The position numbers and the translations under genes were made by a program. The notes under the pieces were generated by a model, which saw only the letters and a list, made by a program, of their open reading frames with translations, was not told the DNA's origin and ran no database searches. From Viola odorata (Eukaryota; Streptophyta; Magnoliopsida; Malpighiales; Violaceae), in contig OY829538.1 in assembly GCA_963691705.1 (NCBI GenBank), forward strand, positions 74,902,781 to 74,966,780: a stretch of DNA of 64,000 nucleotides, given 5' to 3'. Positions 9,842 to 19,757 of the stretch are shown here, piece by piece. Position 1 is the stretch's first letter. Each line of letters opens with the position of its first letter.

Positions 9842-10798
9842 GTGCCTCTCAACGTTTTTCAGACTCTGCCTCGTACTCCTTCCAGTATCTGTATCGTGAA
9901 CGTCACCCGTCCCTTTCGTTCTACACTTATCAATCCTCGAGGTTATCGGGGTGGCTCGTCTTTTGAGGACCTTTCGGGCTATCAGCCTCATGGTACCTTC
10001 CTGCCCCCGGGCAGTTCTTCTTCACAGGTTCGCGCCCCTGGTCCTCTGGCTTTCGTTCCCTCTAGCGTTCCTTGGCGGCAACGCTATAATGAAGCCGGAA
10101 CCTCTTTCAATTTTGCTGCGGATCTTTGTCCATTAAACGGGCTCGGCGAAGTGACCCATCAGGTTGAGTTGTTCGACTTCCGTACCCGTGGTTTGGCAGC
10201 CGTCGGGGGCGATGGTTCAGATGAGGTTTCTGCCCTGCTGGCTTCTCAAACTCTGGCCTCATCTGCAGAACGGGAAGCTTTCCTTTCCCTGGCGGAAGAT
10301 GACCAAGTGAACTCCTTCCGTGCTAGCCTTTTCTCCAATATGATGAAATTTCACTACTGGGCGGAGGAGATGAAGCATCGGGCTGTTTCCCTCCGTTCTG
10401 TTTCGGCGGAGCTGTCCAAGGAGCAAGAGGAAAGGAAAAAGGTGTTGGCAGATCGTTCCAAGATACTGCTGGCTCACCACGATTTACAGAAACAACATTC
10501 CGCCCTGGAAACAGCTTTGTCAGAGGAACAGGCCAAAGTGACTGCTTTGGAGAATGAGAAGTCCTCTTTAGAAAAGGAGAAGGCAGCTTTGGCGGAAGAG
10601 TCAGTCGATATGGGCTGGTGGCATGCTGAACAGACCGTCCGTGTTCTAGTTAAGTGTTTCGAAGAAATTCATGGGGTGGATGCGTACAAGGGCGAAGATG
10701 TCGCGAAAGCCTTTCTACAGAGTTCTGCCCATATCAACGAGGCAGGCTATCGCCAAGCCAAGGCAGCGGGCTGGAAACGACAAGACCCCAAGAGCTGA
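9842..10798 (+). CDS. Antisense ORF of the gypsy element, coiled-coil protein
   Basis: 318-codon open frame (first codon GTG; true start or upstream exons uncertain) on the strand opposite to gag, between the pol remnant and the 3' LTR. Residues about 175-260 form a strong coiled coil (SKEQEERKKVL, EEQAKVTALENEKSSLEKEK). A short helical tail (GVDAYKGEDVAKAFLQSS) follows. Such antisense ORFs of unknown role are known in Tat/Ogre/Retand elements. It is as long or longer than any other ORF in the element and free of stops, which suggests it is or was translated. Smaller open stretches at 9361-9805 and 10992-11312 on the same strand could be further exons, but I could not fix splice sites. Confidence 0.6.
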   Translation: MPLNVFQTLPRTPSSICIVNVTRPFRSTLINPRGYRGGSSFEDLSGYQPHGTFLPPGSSSSQVRAPGPLAFVPSSVPWRQRYNEAGTSFNFAADLCPLNGLGEVTHQVELFDFRTRGLAAVGGDGSDEVSALLASQTLASSAEREAFLSLAEDDQVNSFRASLFSNMMKFHYWAEEMKHRAVSLRSVSAELSKEQEERKKVLADRSKILLAHHDLQKQHSALETALSEEQAKVTALENEKSSLEKEKAALAEESVDMGWWHAEQTVRVLVKCFEEIHGVDAYKGEDVAKAFLQSSAHINEAGYRQAKAAGWKRQDPKS

Positions 10799-11504
10799 TG
10801 TGCCGCGATATTTTGCCGTTCCCTCCAGCAATCACATATCGCTTGGCTTTCGTCTTTTGTCTTTGCAGCATCAATATTTTGAACAGTGAATCTTTGTAAA
10901 TCCTTGAGATGCCTTTAATATTTCTAGACAATCCCTTTATCGATATTTCTCTTTTATTTTTCTCATCGCGAGACTTCTCTCGTCACTGAGGTTGCCTTAT
11001 CCGCACGGTGCGTTTACTTTCTTGAGCAGATCCTTGGTATTTATACCAAGAAGACCAAGATCTATGTCGGGCTGGCCTTTCGATGAGCCTATCGGTATCA
11101 TGACCACCTCTCCTTCCGCTGCTCAGAAGCATTCCGTAGGAGCCCGTTCGCTGCCATCATTAGGCTTTATCACGGAACCCGTTTCGAATCGCGTTTTCCG
11201 TCAGCTTCTACATTTCGCCAAGGGTTACTTATTCGGTTACCAGCTGGAATTACGCGATCCTTCACGTTTCCCTTATTTCTCGATCGGCCTTTCTAAGTGC
11301 CTCATCTCGTGAGCTGTCGGACCTGGACGGCTATCACAAGGCTAGGGAATTTTCACTTTTATAGGCGTTGTCCTCTCGTTTAGAACCGTGTCCTTACTTA
11401 ATGGTTTAGCTACACCAGCCCGACCGTTAAGATAGGATTCTTGTTTCTAAACAGAGTTTCTAACTCTTTGTGGTGTGTCTTGTCTTGATGTACCGTCTCC
11501 ACGA

Positions 11505-11745
11505 GATCGGTTATCATTAAAGAACCTTTCACTCCCAAAGATACCGGGCAGTACCCTCACTTAGTGAGCCATCTGATCAAGATCGGTCATCACAAGGATA
11601 GGACTTTTCACCCCCGGGGGCGTCAAGTATCTTTCAATCCGACGCTAATCAAGGATACACTGGGGTCGTGCCCTCACTTAGTGGGCCATCTGATCAAGAC
11701 CGACCATCACAAGGATAGGACTTTTCACTCCCAGGGTACCCCCCT
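11505..11745. repeat. 117-bp direct repeat inside the gypsy element
   Basis: CCTCACTTAGTG(A/G)GCCATCTG starts at 11555 and again at 11672, followed in both by a GGATAGGACTTTTCAC block. A weaker related copy lies at about 11505-11550, and perhaps another near 11325. The repeats sit in the spacer between the antisense ORF region and the integrase tail. Confidence 0.8.
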
Positions 11746-11842
11746 TTTTATCTGCACAAAAGCAACCACAAACCCACGAAAACTCTCCTATTGAGCGTTA
11801 GCCACGGTTAGGGTCGTTATAATCCAAATAGTGCAGATAAAA

Positions 11843-12046
11843 TTAAACTCTAGGATAATATAACTTCAAACGAGCGATATTCCAGGAGTTGGATAAGGGC
11901 GTACCGTCAAGTGTCTCCAGGCGATAGGCCCCTCTTCCGACAACGTGGGTTACGCGATACGGTCCTTCCCAGTTAGGACTAAGCTTTCCCATACGTTGTC
12001 CGGTTGCTCGCCTGTCTCGGAGCACAAGGTCACCGTTTTTCAACAA
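11843..12046 (-). pseudogene. Integrase C-terminal remnant of the gypsy element
   Basis: The ~67 residues contain the end of a Ty3/gypsy integrase: NGDLVLRDRR, GKLSPNWEGPYRV, GAYRLETLDG and SWNIARLKLYYP, which is the GPY/F-type chromatin-targeting tail. The zinc finger and the DDE catalytic core are absent. It overlaps the end of gag in a different frame. The direct join of gag to this tail is the scar of a deletion of several kb. Confidence 0.88.
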
Positions 12047-13671
12047 TCGCTCTGTTCCGCTATCGCCAAGATCTCCGCTCTTGGTACATTCAAGGAGGGA
12101 AAATCCGGATCATACGCTCGATTTTTGTTAGCGTTCCCTTGACGCTGACGAGGGGAACTACCTTGTCTTCTTTTCGAGGAATTTCCTTTTTGCTTATCGT
12201 AGGTCTTTGGGATGTAATCTTTCCGTCGAGCGTAATCATCCGTGTAATGATCGTCAACCAGAGGATTTGCGGGAGCGGCAGGGATGTGAGGTGCCCCAGG
12301 CGGCATATCAAATGTTCTATTTCTATTTTCTTCTTCTTCCATTTTCGCATAATTATGGGCTTTAAGTCTTAGTGCGTCCAAGGATATTGGAGGATCCACC
12401 ATCAATGCATCTTTCAGTTTTCCATAGTGGCAGTTTCTTTTCAGAGCTTCTATGGCGAAATCAACGGTAACGCCAGGCGTTAATGACATTTCCAGATCGA
12501 ATCGGCTGAGAAATTCTTTCAATGTCTCTTGGGGCTTCCGCTGTATGTCAAATAACGCTGCGGCAGATTTCCGAATTGGAATTGCTGTACTAAATCTGCT
12601 CCGAAATTTGGATTCCAACTGTGCGAAATTACTAATGGATCCGCCAGGAAGACCTTCAAACCAAAGACGAGCAACTCCCGATAAGGTCATAACAAATATC
12701 TGACATAAAGCCGCATCACTGTGGGTTTGAAACTGGACGAAATCCTTCACTTTGTTGATGTGCGAAATAGGATCTTTAGTACCATCATAAGTATCAGCGG
12801 GAAGCTTCACTCGCCTGCTGACCCTGTGACGTCTTACACGACGACTGAAAGGGTGACCTGAGGTATCATCAAGAATCTCACGCGCATGACGTGGGGGAGA
12901 TATGTCTCCTTGTCGCCCTCCTTCCCTTGGTTCAGGTATATGATGTCGCCTGGGAGACCGACTGCGACTCCTGGGAGAACGACTTCGATATCTTCTGCTA
13001 CTGGATCATTCACTGTACACGGGAGATAAACTCCTGTTTGTTCCTTCCCTCCGTCCGGCCCAACGGTTCCTCAACGCCTCAAGCTGCCTGTCTTCCTGCA
13101 GAAGAAGTCTTTGCGGCATTTGTGGTACATAAGCCTCTACTCCTCCTTGAGTGAGCTGTACGTGACCAACCGGGGGATTTCCTGCGGATAAAGGCACTTG
13201 GGGGTTCTCTGGAAACAACGGGGGCAGAGGTCGATCAGCAACAATAGATGATGTGAACAAGACGCGAGGAGGGACGCTAGATCCAGAAGCACCAGGCGTG
13301 ACTCTAGTGGCCATTTCAGTCAAATATTCCAAGCGGGAACGAAGGGCCGCTATTTCCATAGCAAAGGGATTTTCATTGTTAAGCACAGATCCTTCCAAAA
13401 GAGGAGTATAAAGGTCAGATCCCACCGTCTGTGATGAAGAAATGACCGTCTGTGAGGAGATAGATCCTCCGGCGATCCCAACCGAGAGGTCCAGAGGTCC
13501 CGAGATAGTCGATTGCGTCGTCATAGAGAGGTCAGCAGTAGCAAAAGGAAATGACCGCCTGCGAGTTGAGAAAGGAATACTAGAAAATGTAGACCGGTCT
13601 TGCTCCGATCTGGCTGTCATAACCGTTCCGATCTCCCAACTAAACGGAGCTTGGCTATTAAGGACACTCAC
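12040..13671 (-). pseudogene. gag of the gypsy element, interrupted by one stop
   Basis: One reading frame of about 543 codons runs from 13671 to 12040 with a single in-frame TGA at 13006-13008, likely from CGA. The N-terminal 221 residues are low-complexity and Ser/Pro-rich. After the stop comes an RS-rich linker (RRYRSRSPR), then the retrotransposon gag core: the YDGTKDP start, ARLWFEGLPGGSI, and FLSRFDLE followed by a basic tail. No CCHC zinc knuckle remains, because the frame ends at the deletion junction with integrase (AEILAIAE, then a short out-of-frame tail). Gag would form the virus-like particle. The start ATG lies only about 35 bp inside the LTR. Confidence 0.85.
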
Positions 13672-13687
13672 TTAATACACCAAAGCT

Positions 13688-13703
13688 CTCAATGAAAGCA
13701 CCA
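13688..13703 (-). other. Candidate primer binding site
   Basis: On the minus strand TGGTGCTTTCATTGAG begins two bases inside the 5' LTR, the usual place for a PBS beginning TGG. I could not match it to a remembered plant tRNA 3' end, so only the position supports it. Confidence 0.35.
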
Positions 13704-13705
13704 TT

Positions 13706-14241
13706 TGATATGATCCGAGATCTCTTCTGGTCGGAAACGGCTGCTGCAGCTAGTCGGAGGGGAAGCGATCGGCGTCAGAGGTACCTGCAAAGCGCCGGAG
13801 GGGGACTCCGGCGTAGACACTCCGATGCTTAAGTCAGTTCGAGTTTTTAGAATGGTCGAGGTTCTCCAAGATGATCTCGATCTTACCTTCTGTTTGGAAA
13901 GATGGGGGTATTTATAGGCCGAAGTTGGCGATACCTGACAGCGATAGGGGTGCAGCGATAAGCATCGTCCGAAGTTATCGTCTCCAGCGATAATAGGTGA
14001 GCCATCGCGGGCGATAATCACATAAGGCCTATCAGGAGCGACATCCTCTCCGTTCCCCTAGGATGGGATGACGCCGTGCGCGTAAAGATGCATGAGATCC
14101 CCCCCCGCTGAAGTCGACCATCCTAGGAAACTTCCGCCGGCCCGGGCGATAGGTTGGTTTTTCAGGGAAGCGTATAGAAACTCGTCAAGGATAGATGCCG
14201 TAGCTACAATATTGCCGTCAGGAGCATTCCAATTGTTATCA
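13706..14241 (-). repeat. 5' LTR of the gypsy element
   Basis: 536 bp, same length as the 3' LTR, with differences such as GGCGTAGAC/GTCGTAGAC and ATCGTCTCC/ATCGCCTCC. It holds a TATA box on the minus strand and, upstream of it in element orientation, a cluster of GCGATA motifs. An ORF of about 110 codons inside it is also present in the other LTR and is not taken as coding. Confidence 0.95.
13909..13916 (-). promoter_or_regulatory. LTR TATA box
   Basis: TATAAATA on the minus strand within CCTATAAATACCCC, duplicated at 8760-8767 in the other LTR. The orientation agrees with gag. Start of transcription is expected about 30 bp toward lower coordinates. Confidence 0.6.
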
Positions 14242-14246
14242 GGCTT
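14242..14246. repeat. Target site duplication GGCTT, right
   Basis: Copy of the left GGCTT, directly after the terminal CA of the right LTR. Confidence 0.85.
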
Positions 14247-14362
14247 TGATATGGGTGGCGCGTGAATGAGGCACATTTTTTGGTAAAATCATGTGGCCTC
14301 GGACACAACGCGGACAATATCATTTCATGTAGAGATATTAGTGGATTTTTTATTCTCCAACA
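14242..14362 (-). other. Possible older LTR fragment, right part
   Basis: Right-hand piece of the interrupted LTR-like sequence. Its minus strand starts TGTTGGAGAATAAAAAATCC at 14362, in the style of a copia LTR 5' end. Confidence 0.35.
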
Positions 14363-16205
14363 AATGGTAGGGGAGCTAGATGTTCGGTTGGACTTGCACA
14401 ATAAGTTTGTTATAAGAGGCACATGAATAATCTCTTGGCCGAGTTGGAAAAGTACGATGGAGATTGTTGAGCCTTAACGGTGGGCCTGGTGGTACTTAGT
14501 TCGAGACCTTTAGAAAAAAATCGTACGAATTTACTTTTAAAACCGATAGTACCATTCCATTAAAAGAGATCGGTGAAATTTTATTTCTCTAATGAATTTA
14601 GTTCGGGATATGGATGACTCTCATCTTTATGCGGCTTTAATTTTTGACATTAAGAATTTTATGATATTGGGAGATTTCTATTTCTCACCTTCTTAAAGAA
14701 AGGAATTAACATATATATTATCTACCCAAACGCGTTTCTATGGTTTGGGATTTTTATTGAAATTTTGAGGGATTTCTCTGAAGAGTTACGTGGCTGCTTT
14801 ATTGCGGAAATATTTAGTTGAAATTTCAACTAAAATTTTATGTACTTTTCTGTCTGGTGATAGTGTAGAGCTGAAGAAGATATTTCTATCAAAGAAAATC
14901 ATTCAGAGAATAATCGTGTTATTATGAACAAAAGTACACAACTATTACAAAAGCAGTATTTTTCTTCTCTTGGAAAAGTTACTCAACAACCTAATAATAA
15001 TATTAAGACCCAAGACATCAAAAAGGGAAAAAAATACTTGGTTTTTTCTTGTTAGAATGGTGTTGTGTTTTCTTATAAAGTACCAACATACGTCTGTTTG
15101 AGATAACTTGCTAACAGATTTTGTTTTCTTTAAAATCTGATTTAAGAATCAAAAACAACCTTTCATAAAAACATCAAATTTAAAGATTCTGCTTAACCAT
15201 TAGATCAATTTTGACGAAAAAACAGAATCTTGTGTACTTGGGAGAGAGATTTTAATATTGAATAATTATATTATTTATATTCACCAAATATTTCTAATAA
15301 TTTCTCTATTGGTCGGGTTTAACATGAATAACGAACTACTTTTATATAAAAAATATTAGTATAAAGTAAGCTACATGATTAGCAATAGACTAATTAAAAT
15401 AATTATTTTTTTAGAATCGTGGTGTGGGTTCAAACCCGTTCCAAATCTTTACGAGTGCTTTTGCCATTAATCATACATTTTTTTAAATTGGAATAAAATC
15501 ATTAAAATAAACCTAGAAAAGCAATCGCATGCAATTGGCTCTCTCTCCAACATGAACTCATTGTATTAAAAGAAATGCGATTGGCAGACCAAGCATTTTC
15601 AAGTATCCATATTTAAAATTATCATATCCTTATTTCTTCTTCTTCTTCTAAGTTTTTTTACTGCATAATATTATTTGATTTATAGCAATAATCACCAAGT
15701 GATTATTTTAGTGAAAAAAAAGTAAAACATAAATAAATTACACAAGAAATATGATATTTCAGTAAATAATTATTTTGCAGGGACTGATTTGTACATTTAT
15801 TCTACCGTAGAAACAACCATTTGGATTATAGAATTGAAAAGAAAAAAGAAGCCAGTGTGAAACAAACAAGGGACATATAACCGAAAGGGTCAAATAAGGA
15901 ATTTAACAACAAAAATTATTTGCAAGTCTTGTCTCAATTTATCACCAATCAACGTCGTCATCAATTTTCCCCCCATTGTTTTCTTTTCTTGTTCTTCTAA
16001 CGGAGCAGCATACGAAGCGCGGCTTCAACGGTCCTTCCTTAAAACCCAAGAGAGAAACTCAGATTATTTCCCTTGTTTTTTCTCTCCCACAAACACTCCC
16101 TAAATCCTCGCCTTCCACGCTTAAATTAACCCTCTAAACTTCGTAACCACCCGATTAGCAAATTAATCACCTTATTAATTACGAACACCCATCATTAATT
16201 CAACC
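14363..16205. other. AT-rich intergenic DNA and upstream region of the 16.2-kb gene
   Basis: No gene seen. Contains TTC and A/T runs and a lone B-box-like GGGTTCAAACCC at about 15426 without an A box. The last 250 bp is pyrimidine-rich and probably holds the promoter and 5' UTR of the next gene. I found no clear TATA box. Confidence 0.5.
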
Positions 16206-17804
16206 ATGCAATCTTCAACAAAAACTAACAAGACCAATCCCTCCACCACTAAGTTCTTGTTCTGCTTCAAACCGGTGGTTATGGAAGATGCAATACTACG
16301 GCCATACGCCCCTGGAAAAACCCGAAGCCTCGGCCGGAATATGGATGATCGGGTCGATCCCATGTTTAAGTACGTTCATCATAAGGATGATGATGGAGTG
16401 ACCTTTTCCAAACTCTTTCAACCATACCCATCTAATTATAATAATTATAAGGAATCAATTGATTCCAAGAAGAAAATTCATAAGAAGTTCGCGCGGTTAT
16501 TGAAGGCGGTCTTGTTCGAGACATCATTGGTCAGTTCATTTTTTTCCCCCATTGATTTCATAATGAGAAATTGTTGTCTTGGTTCTTAGTATTGATGATG
16601 ATGATGATGATGATTAGCGGTTGATTAAGGAAGGATGTCTTGTTGACCAAGTAATTAAGGATGTCCTCTGCAAGGGTTGATTTTTCTTTCTATAATCAAT
16701 TCGATGGATTCGATTTAAACTGTTTTTTTTCTCAAAAATTTCAAGTTTGAGTTTCCATTTTCATTTCTTTTGGGTTGATTTTTGTTGACAAATTGTGGAA
16801 TTTTTGACAAGTCAACGATGAATTGTTCTTCTATTGCAAACCTGCTCTGTTTTTGCTCTGTTTCTTCCTTCATTTTGCCTAACAAAAATACTAATAAAAA
16901 CCCTAAATTCAAAGACTTTGATTTATGGTTATAATTATATAAAGTAAAAGATTAAACTAATTGATTAGACATTCAACACGGAAATCATGTTGACCATTTT
17001 ATATTGGTCTTGTTCATCTAAGTCGTCATGAATGAACTTTTGCTGTCATTTATAATCTTTTTTTTCTCTCACTCAAATGAAAGCAACTTGATGACATAAA
17101 TAAATCCTTTCTTTCTAGACCGACAATACTTGTATAAGATTAGTTTTAACTTTTACATTTTTTATTCATAAAATTGTTAATTGATCTGGCAGGCCAAGAA
17201 GATTAAGAACAGAAAATCCACAAATGAAGAACCGCAAGAACCAAACGGAAGTGTAATACTTGAAGAAGTGGAGAAAGAATCAAATACCACTCCGAAAAAT
17301 TCATCTGCTAATTTACCCCCAAAAGGATCATTTCCTCCAACTTCTGCAGTAAAACCTGCCAAAAATACTAATTTTACCCTGCGGCATTCGCACTCTTCTC
17401 CATCAGTTAATTCATGTTTAAGGAAAATGGAAGCAATGGGAAACCTGCCACCAATCCAACCAAATCCATTCGTCGTTAAGCATCAGCTGCAGAAGCATAA
17501 GGAAGAGATCAATCTGCAAGAAGAGTATGGAAAAGGGTGTCACAGTACGAATTACGGCTTGTGTTTGATACTTATTAGCCTGTTGGTTCTGGTCTTATGG
17601 GGTAAAGTTTGTGCCATAATCTGCACTTCAACATGGCTTTTCTTGGTGCCTCTATTCTTGCAAACTGATCAGAAAAGATCTTCTACTTATCGGAATGGAA
17701 TTCACGGGCAAGAAATCGATACGTTAGAGTACAAGAAGAAGATCATCATGGAAGGATTGCTGGAAAGGACTAACCACACTAATCCATCTGTGTCAAAAGA
17801 GTAA
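16206..17804 (+). CDS. Uncharacterised membrane-anchored plant protein (At5g23160-like)
   Basis: Two exons, 16206-16529 and 17193-17804, joined in phase 0 by TTG/GTCAG and CTGGCAG/GCC. Together they encode 311 residues. The N-terminal ~190 residues are polar and probably disordered, with a basic patch (KKKIHKKFARLLK) at about 90-105. Near residues 225-252 there is one hydrophobic segment (GLCLILISLLVLVLWGK, then CAIICTSTWLF). A charged tail follows. The segment and its CAIICTSTW motif match my memory of the At5g23160-type family of unknown function. I infer a single-pass or tail-anchored protein with a long cytosolic N-terminus. The reading frame is intact, unlike most genes further right. 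Confidence 0.85.
16593..16614. repeat. (GAT)n microsatellite in the intron
   Basis: Seven GAT repeats in the single intron of the At5g23160-like gene. Confidence 0.9.
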
Positions 17805-18469
17805 AATAAATGTTTTGAAAGAGATAATATTCTTTGTTAGTTTGTGCTGATTCTGCAGCCTCTAGTGGACATATTTGTTTTTTACTTTCTATTTTCTTTT
17901 TGCTCCATCATAGTTTGTTTTTATATTCGGTCTCTTCAGATGTCCTCGCTGCTCTTTTTGCAAGAGATTAATTTTGTTCGAGCATTATCAGACCCTAAAA
18001 AAAAGTGACTTTTTTAACTAATTTTCTTTTTGCTCCTTAGTTTTTTTTATAGTTTGTAACATAATGCTAGCTGCAAATTGTGGCTGTAATGATTTTCTAT
18101 TGTTTTGCCCTTTTGTTCTCTGGTTCACACCCTTTTTTTTTTTGAGAGCAAAAAGAAATTAATTTTCTCCAATTTTATATTTTCCCATCCGGAAGTAGTA
18201 AAAAAGATACCCGAGATATTGAGAAAACTCTTCTTGAATTTCCAGCTTTCTAACATTTCTCATATCATGGTTGTAAGAACCGGACCGGACCGAACCAGCT
18301 GATCCGATCAGGAAAACCGTGACCCGATCAGGAGTCCGTTTCTTACAACCCAAAAGAACTTTATTTTTTATCAAAAAATCGTGAACCGGTGACCCGCAGC
18401 CGATTCTAGCGTTTTGGGCGTTCTCTTTTTCTTTTTCTTTTTTTCAATTTTGATTCATTCAATTAATTT
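17805..18469. other. 3' flank of the 16.2-kb gene
   Basis: T-rich 3' UTR-like DNA, then a GGACCGGACC/CCGATCAGG-rich stretch at about 18275-18345. No gene seen. Confidence 0.5.
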
Positions 18470-18824
18470 AAAGGCGGCGTTTTATTTAATGGAAACCCTC
18501 AACTATTTTTTTTTTTAATCACCCCCCGACTTCTTTACATTTTGTTTAATCACAACCTTACCGTCACGTTTTGCTGATGTGTCACCGTTATGTGCTTCGC
18601 CACATGCTTACTGGATACCACGTCATCAAGACACGTCAGCAACTTGCCACGTCAACAAGACACGTCGAAAGTGTGTCAGGGGTGTAATTAAATTTTAAAA
18701 AAAAGTTAAGGGTTGCGATTAATCAAAACATTAAAATTCAAGGTTGTTTTATGTCATTTTCCCTAATTTCATTCAATAACCCAAATTCCTCTTTTCTTTT
18801 CTTTTTATATACAAAAGTATAATG

Positions 18825-18870
<46 letters not shown>
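18825..18870. repeat. (TAA)n microsatellite
   Basis: About 15 trinucleotide units in the loop of the foldback element. Confidence 0.95.
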
Positions 18871-18872
<2 letters not shown>

Positions 18873-19290
18873 TTGAAATTAATGCTTCATTGATAGAATT
18901 TATATTTCTGAATTTTTTAAATTAATTACATTATATTTCTGAATTTTTAAAGAAAAAAAAAAAAAAGAAAAGGAAAAAAAAAAGGAACAACAGGTTTTTT
19001 TTGGGTAACTTGCTATTCAAGATCAAAACTAACAGTCTGTTAGTTTGACTAACAGAGGGACGTGCGTTTGCAATTGACCAATAGTTCAGGAAGGAGTCTG
19101 TTTTTTTTTTAGTACAAGGGGGCTTCATGCAAAAAATTCATTAATAATCATAATTAATCATAATTACCTCTAATTGTTAAGTTATTTTGTAGGCAACTTT
19201 ATTTTAGATTAATCATAATTACTAAATACTGTAATTGATTTTAAAAATTCAGAAAAATATTTATTACCCCTTAATTGTATTTATTTTTTG

Positions 19291-19405
19291 TAACCTTATA
19301 ACTTCTGTCTTCTTCCTCTATTTCCATGCGCCGCCGCCCACTCTTCTTATTTCTATTACATAGTTATAACCTTATAACTTCTGTCTTCTTCCTCCATTTC
19401 CATCC
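19291..19405. repeat. 78-bp-spaced direct duplication
   Basis: AACCTTATAACTTCTGTCTT with the following CTTCCTC(T/C)ATTTCCAT occurs twice, at about 19291 and 19369, inside the foldback loop. Confidence 0.85.
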
Positions 19406-19757
19406 AAAGAAAAAATAAAAAAGAAACAAAAACAGAAAGTATAATAAAATAAATGACAAAAAGACATAAAACAACCCTAAACTTTAATATTTTATTTAAT
19501 TACCCCCCTGGTTTGATGACGTGGCTTGCTTCTTGATGTGGCTGGGATGATGTGGCAAGTTGATGACGTGGCAAGTTGATGACGTGGCATCCAGTAAGCA
19601 CGTGACGAAGCACATAACGGTGACACATCAGCAAAACGTGACGGTAGAGTTGTGATTAAACAAAATGTAAAGAAGTCGAGGGGGTGATTAAATAAAAAAA
19701 ATAGTTGAGGGTTCCCATTAAATAAAACGCCAGAATTCAGGAGTCCCAAATGCCTTT

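Larger units (their letters stand above)
8557..14241 (-). mobile_element. Non-autonomous Ty3/gypsy LTR retrotransposon (Tat/Retand-like)
   Basis: Two 536-bp LTRs (TG...CA) enclose a 4.6-kb interior, flanked by the 5-bp duplication GGCTT. Minus-strand gag and the extreme C-terminus of integrase give the orientation, so the 5' LTR is at 13706-14241. Protease, reverse transcriptase, RNase H and the integrase core are missing: gag runs straight into the integrase tail at about 12050. Past the pol remnant lies a large ORF on the opposite strand, a layout known from Tat/Ogre/Retand-group elements. The LTRs differ at about 4 of 536 positions, so the insertion is recent. It would need a partner element to move. 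Confidence 0.95.
18470..19757. mobile_element. Foldback element with ~280-bp inverted arms
   Basis: The left arm (about 18470-18765) begins GGCGTTTTATTTAATGG, and the right arm (about 19455-19757) ends with its complement CCATTAAATAAAACGCC. Both arms share the GACTTCTTTACATTTTG, CACGTTTTGCTGATGTGTCACC and ACGTGGCA blocks. The outermost ~22 bp of the right arm (CCAGAATTCAGGAGTCCCAA) are missing on the left, where AAAGGC joins GGCG directly. The ~690-bp loop has no coding capacity. Long arms without a transposase suggest a non-autonomous Mutator-like or foldback element. I could not define target duplications. Confidence 0.8.

Noticed and set aside
12004..12703. + strand ORFs across the gag region
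   Set aside because: Shadows of gag on the opposite strand.
15426..15440. tRNA gene suggested by GGGTTCAAACCC
   Set aside because: No A box, acceptor pairing or class-typical spacing upstream.
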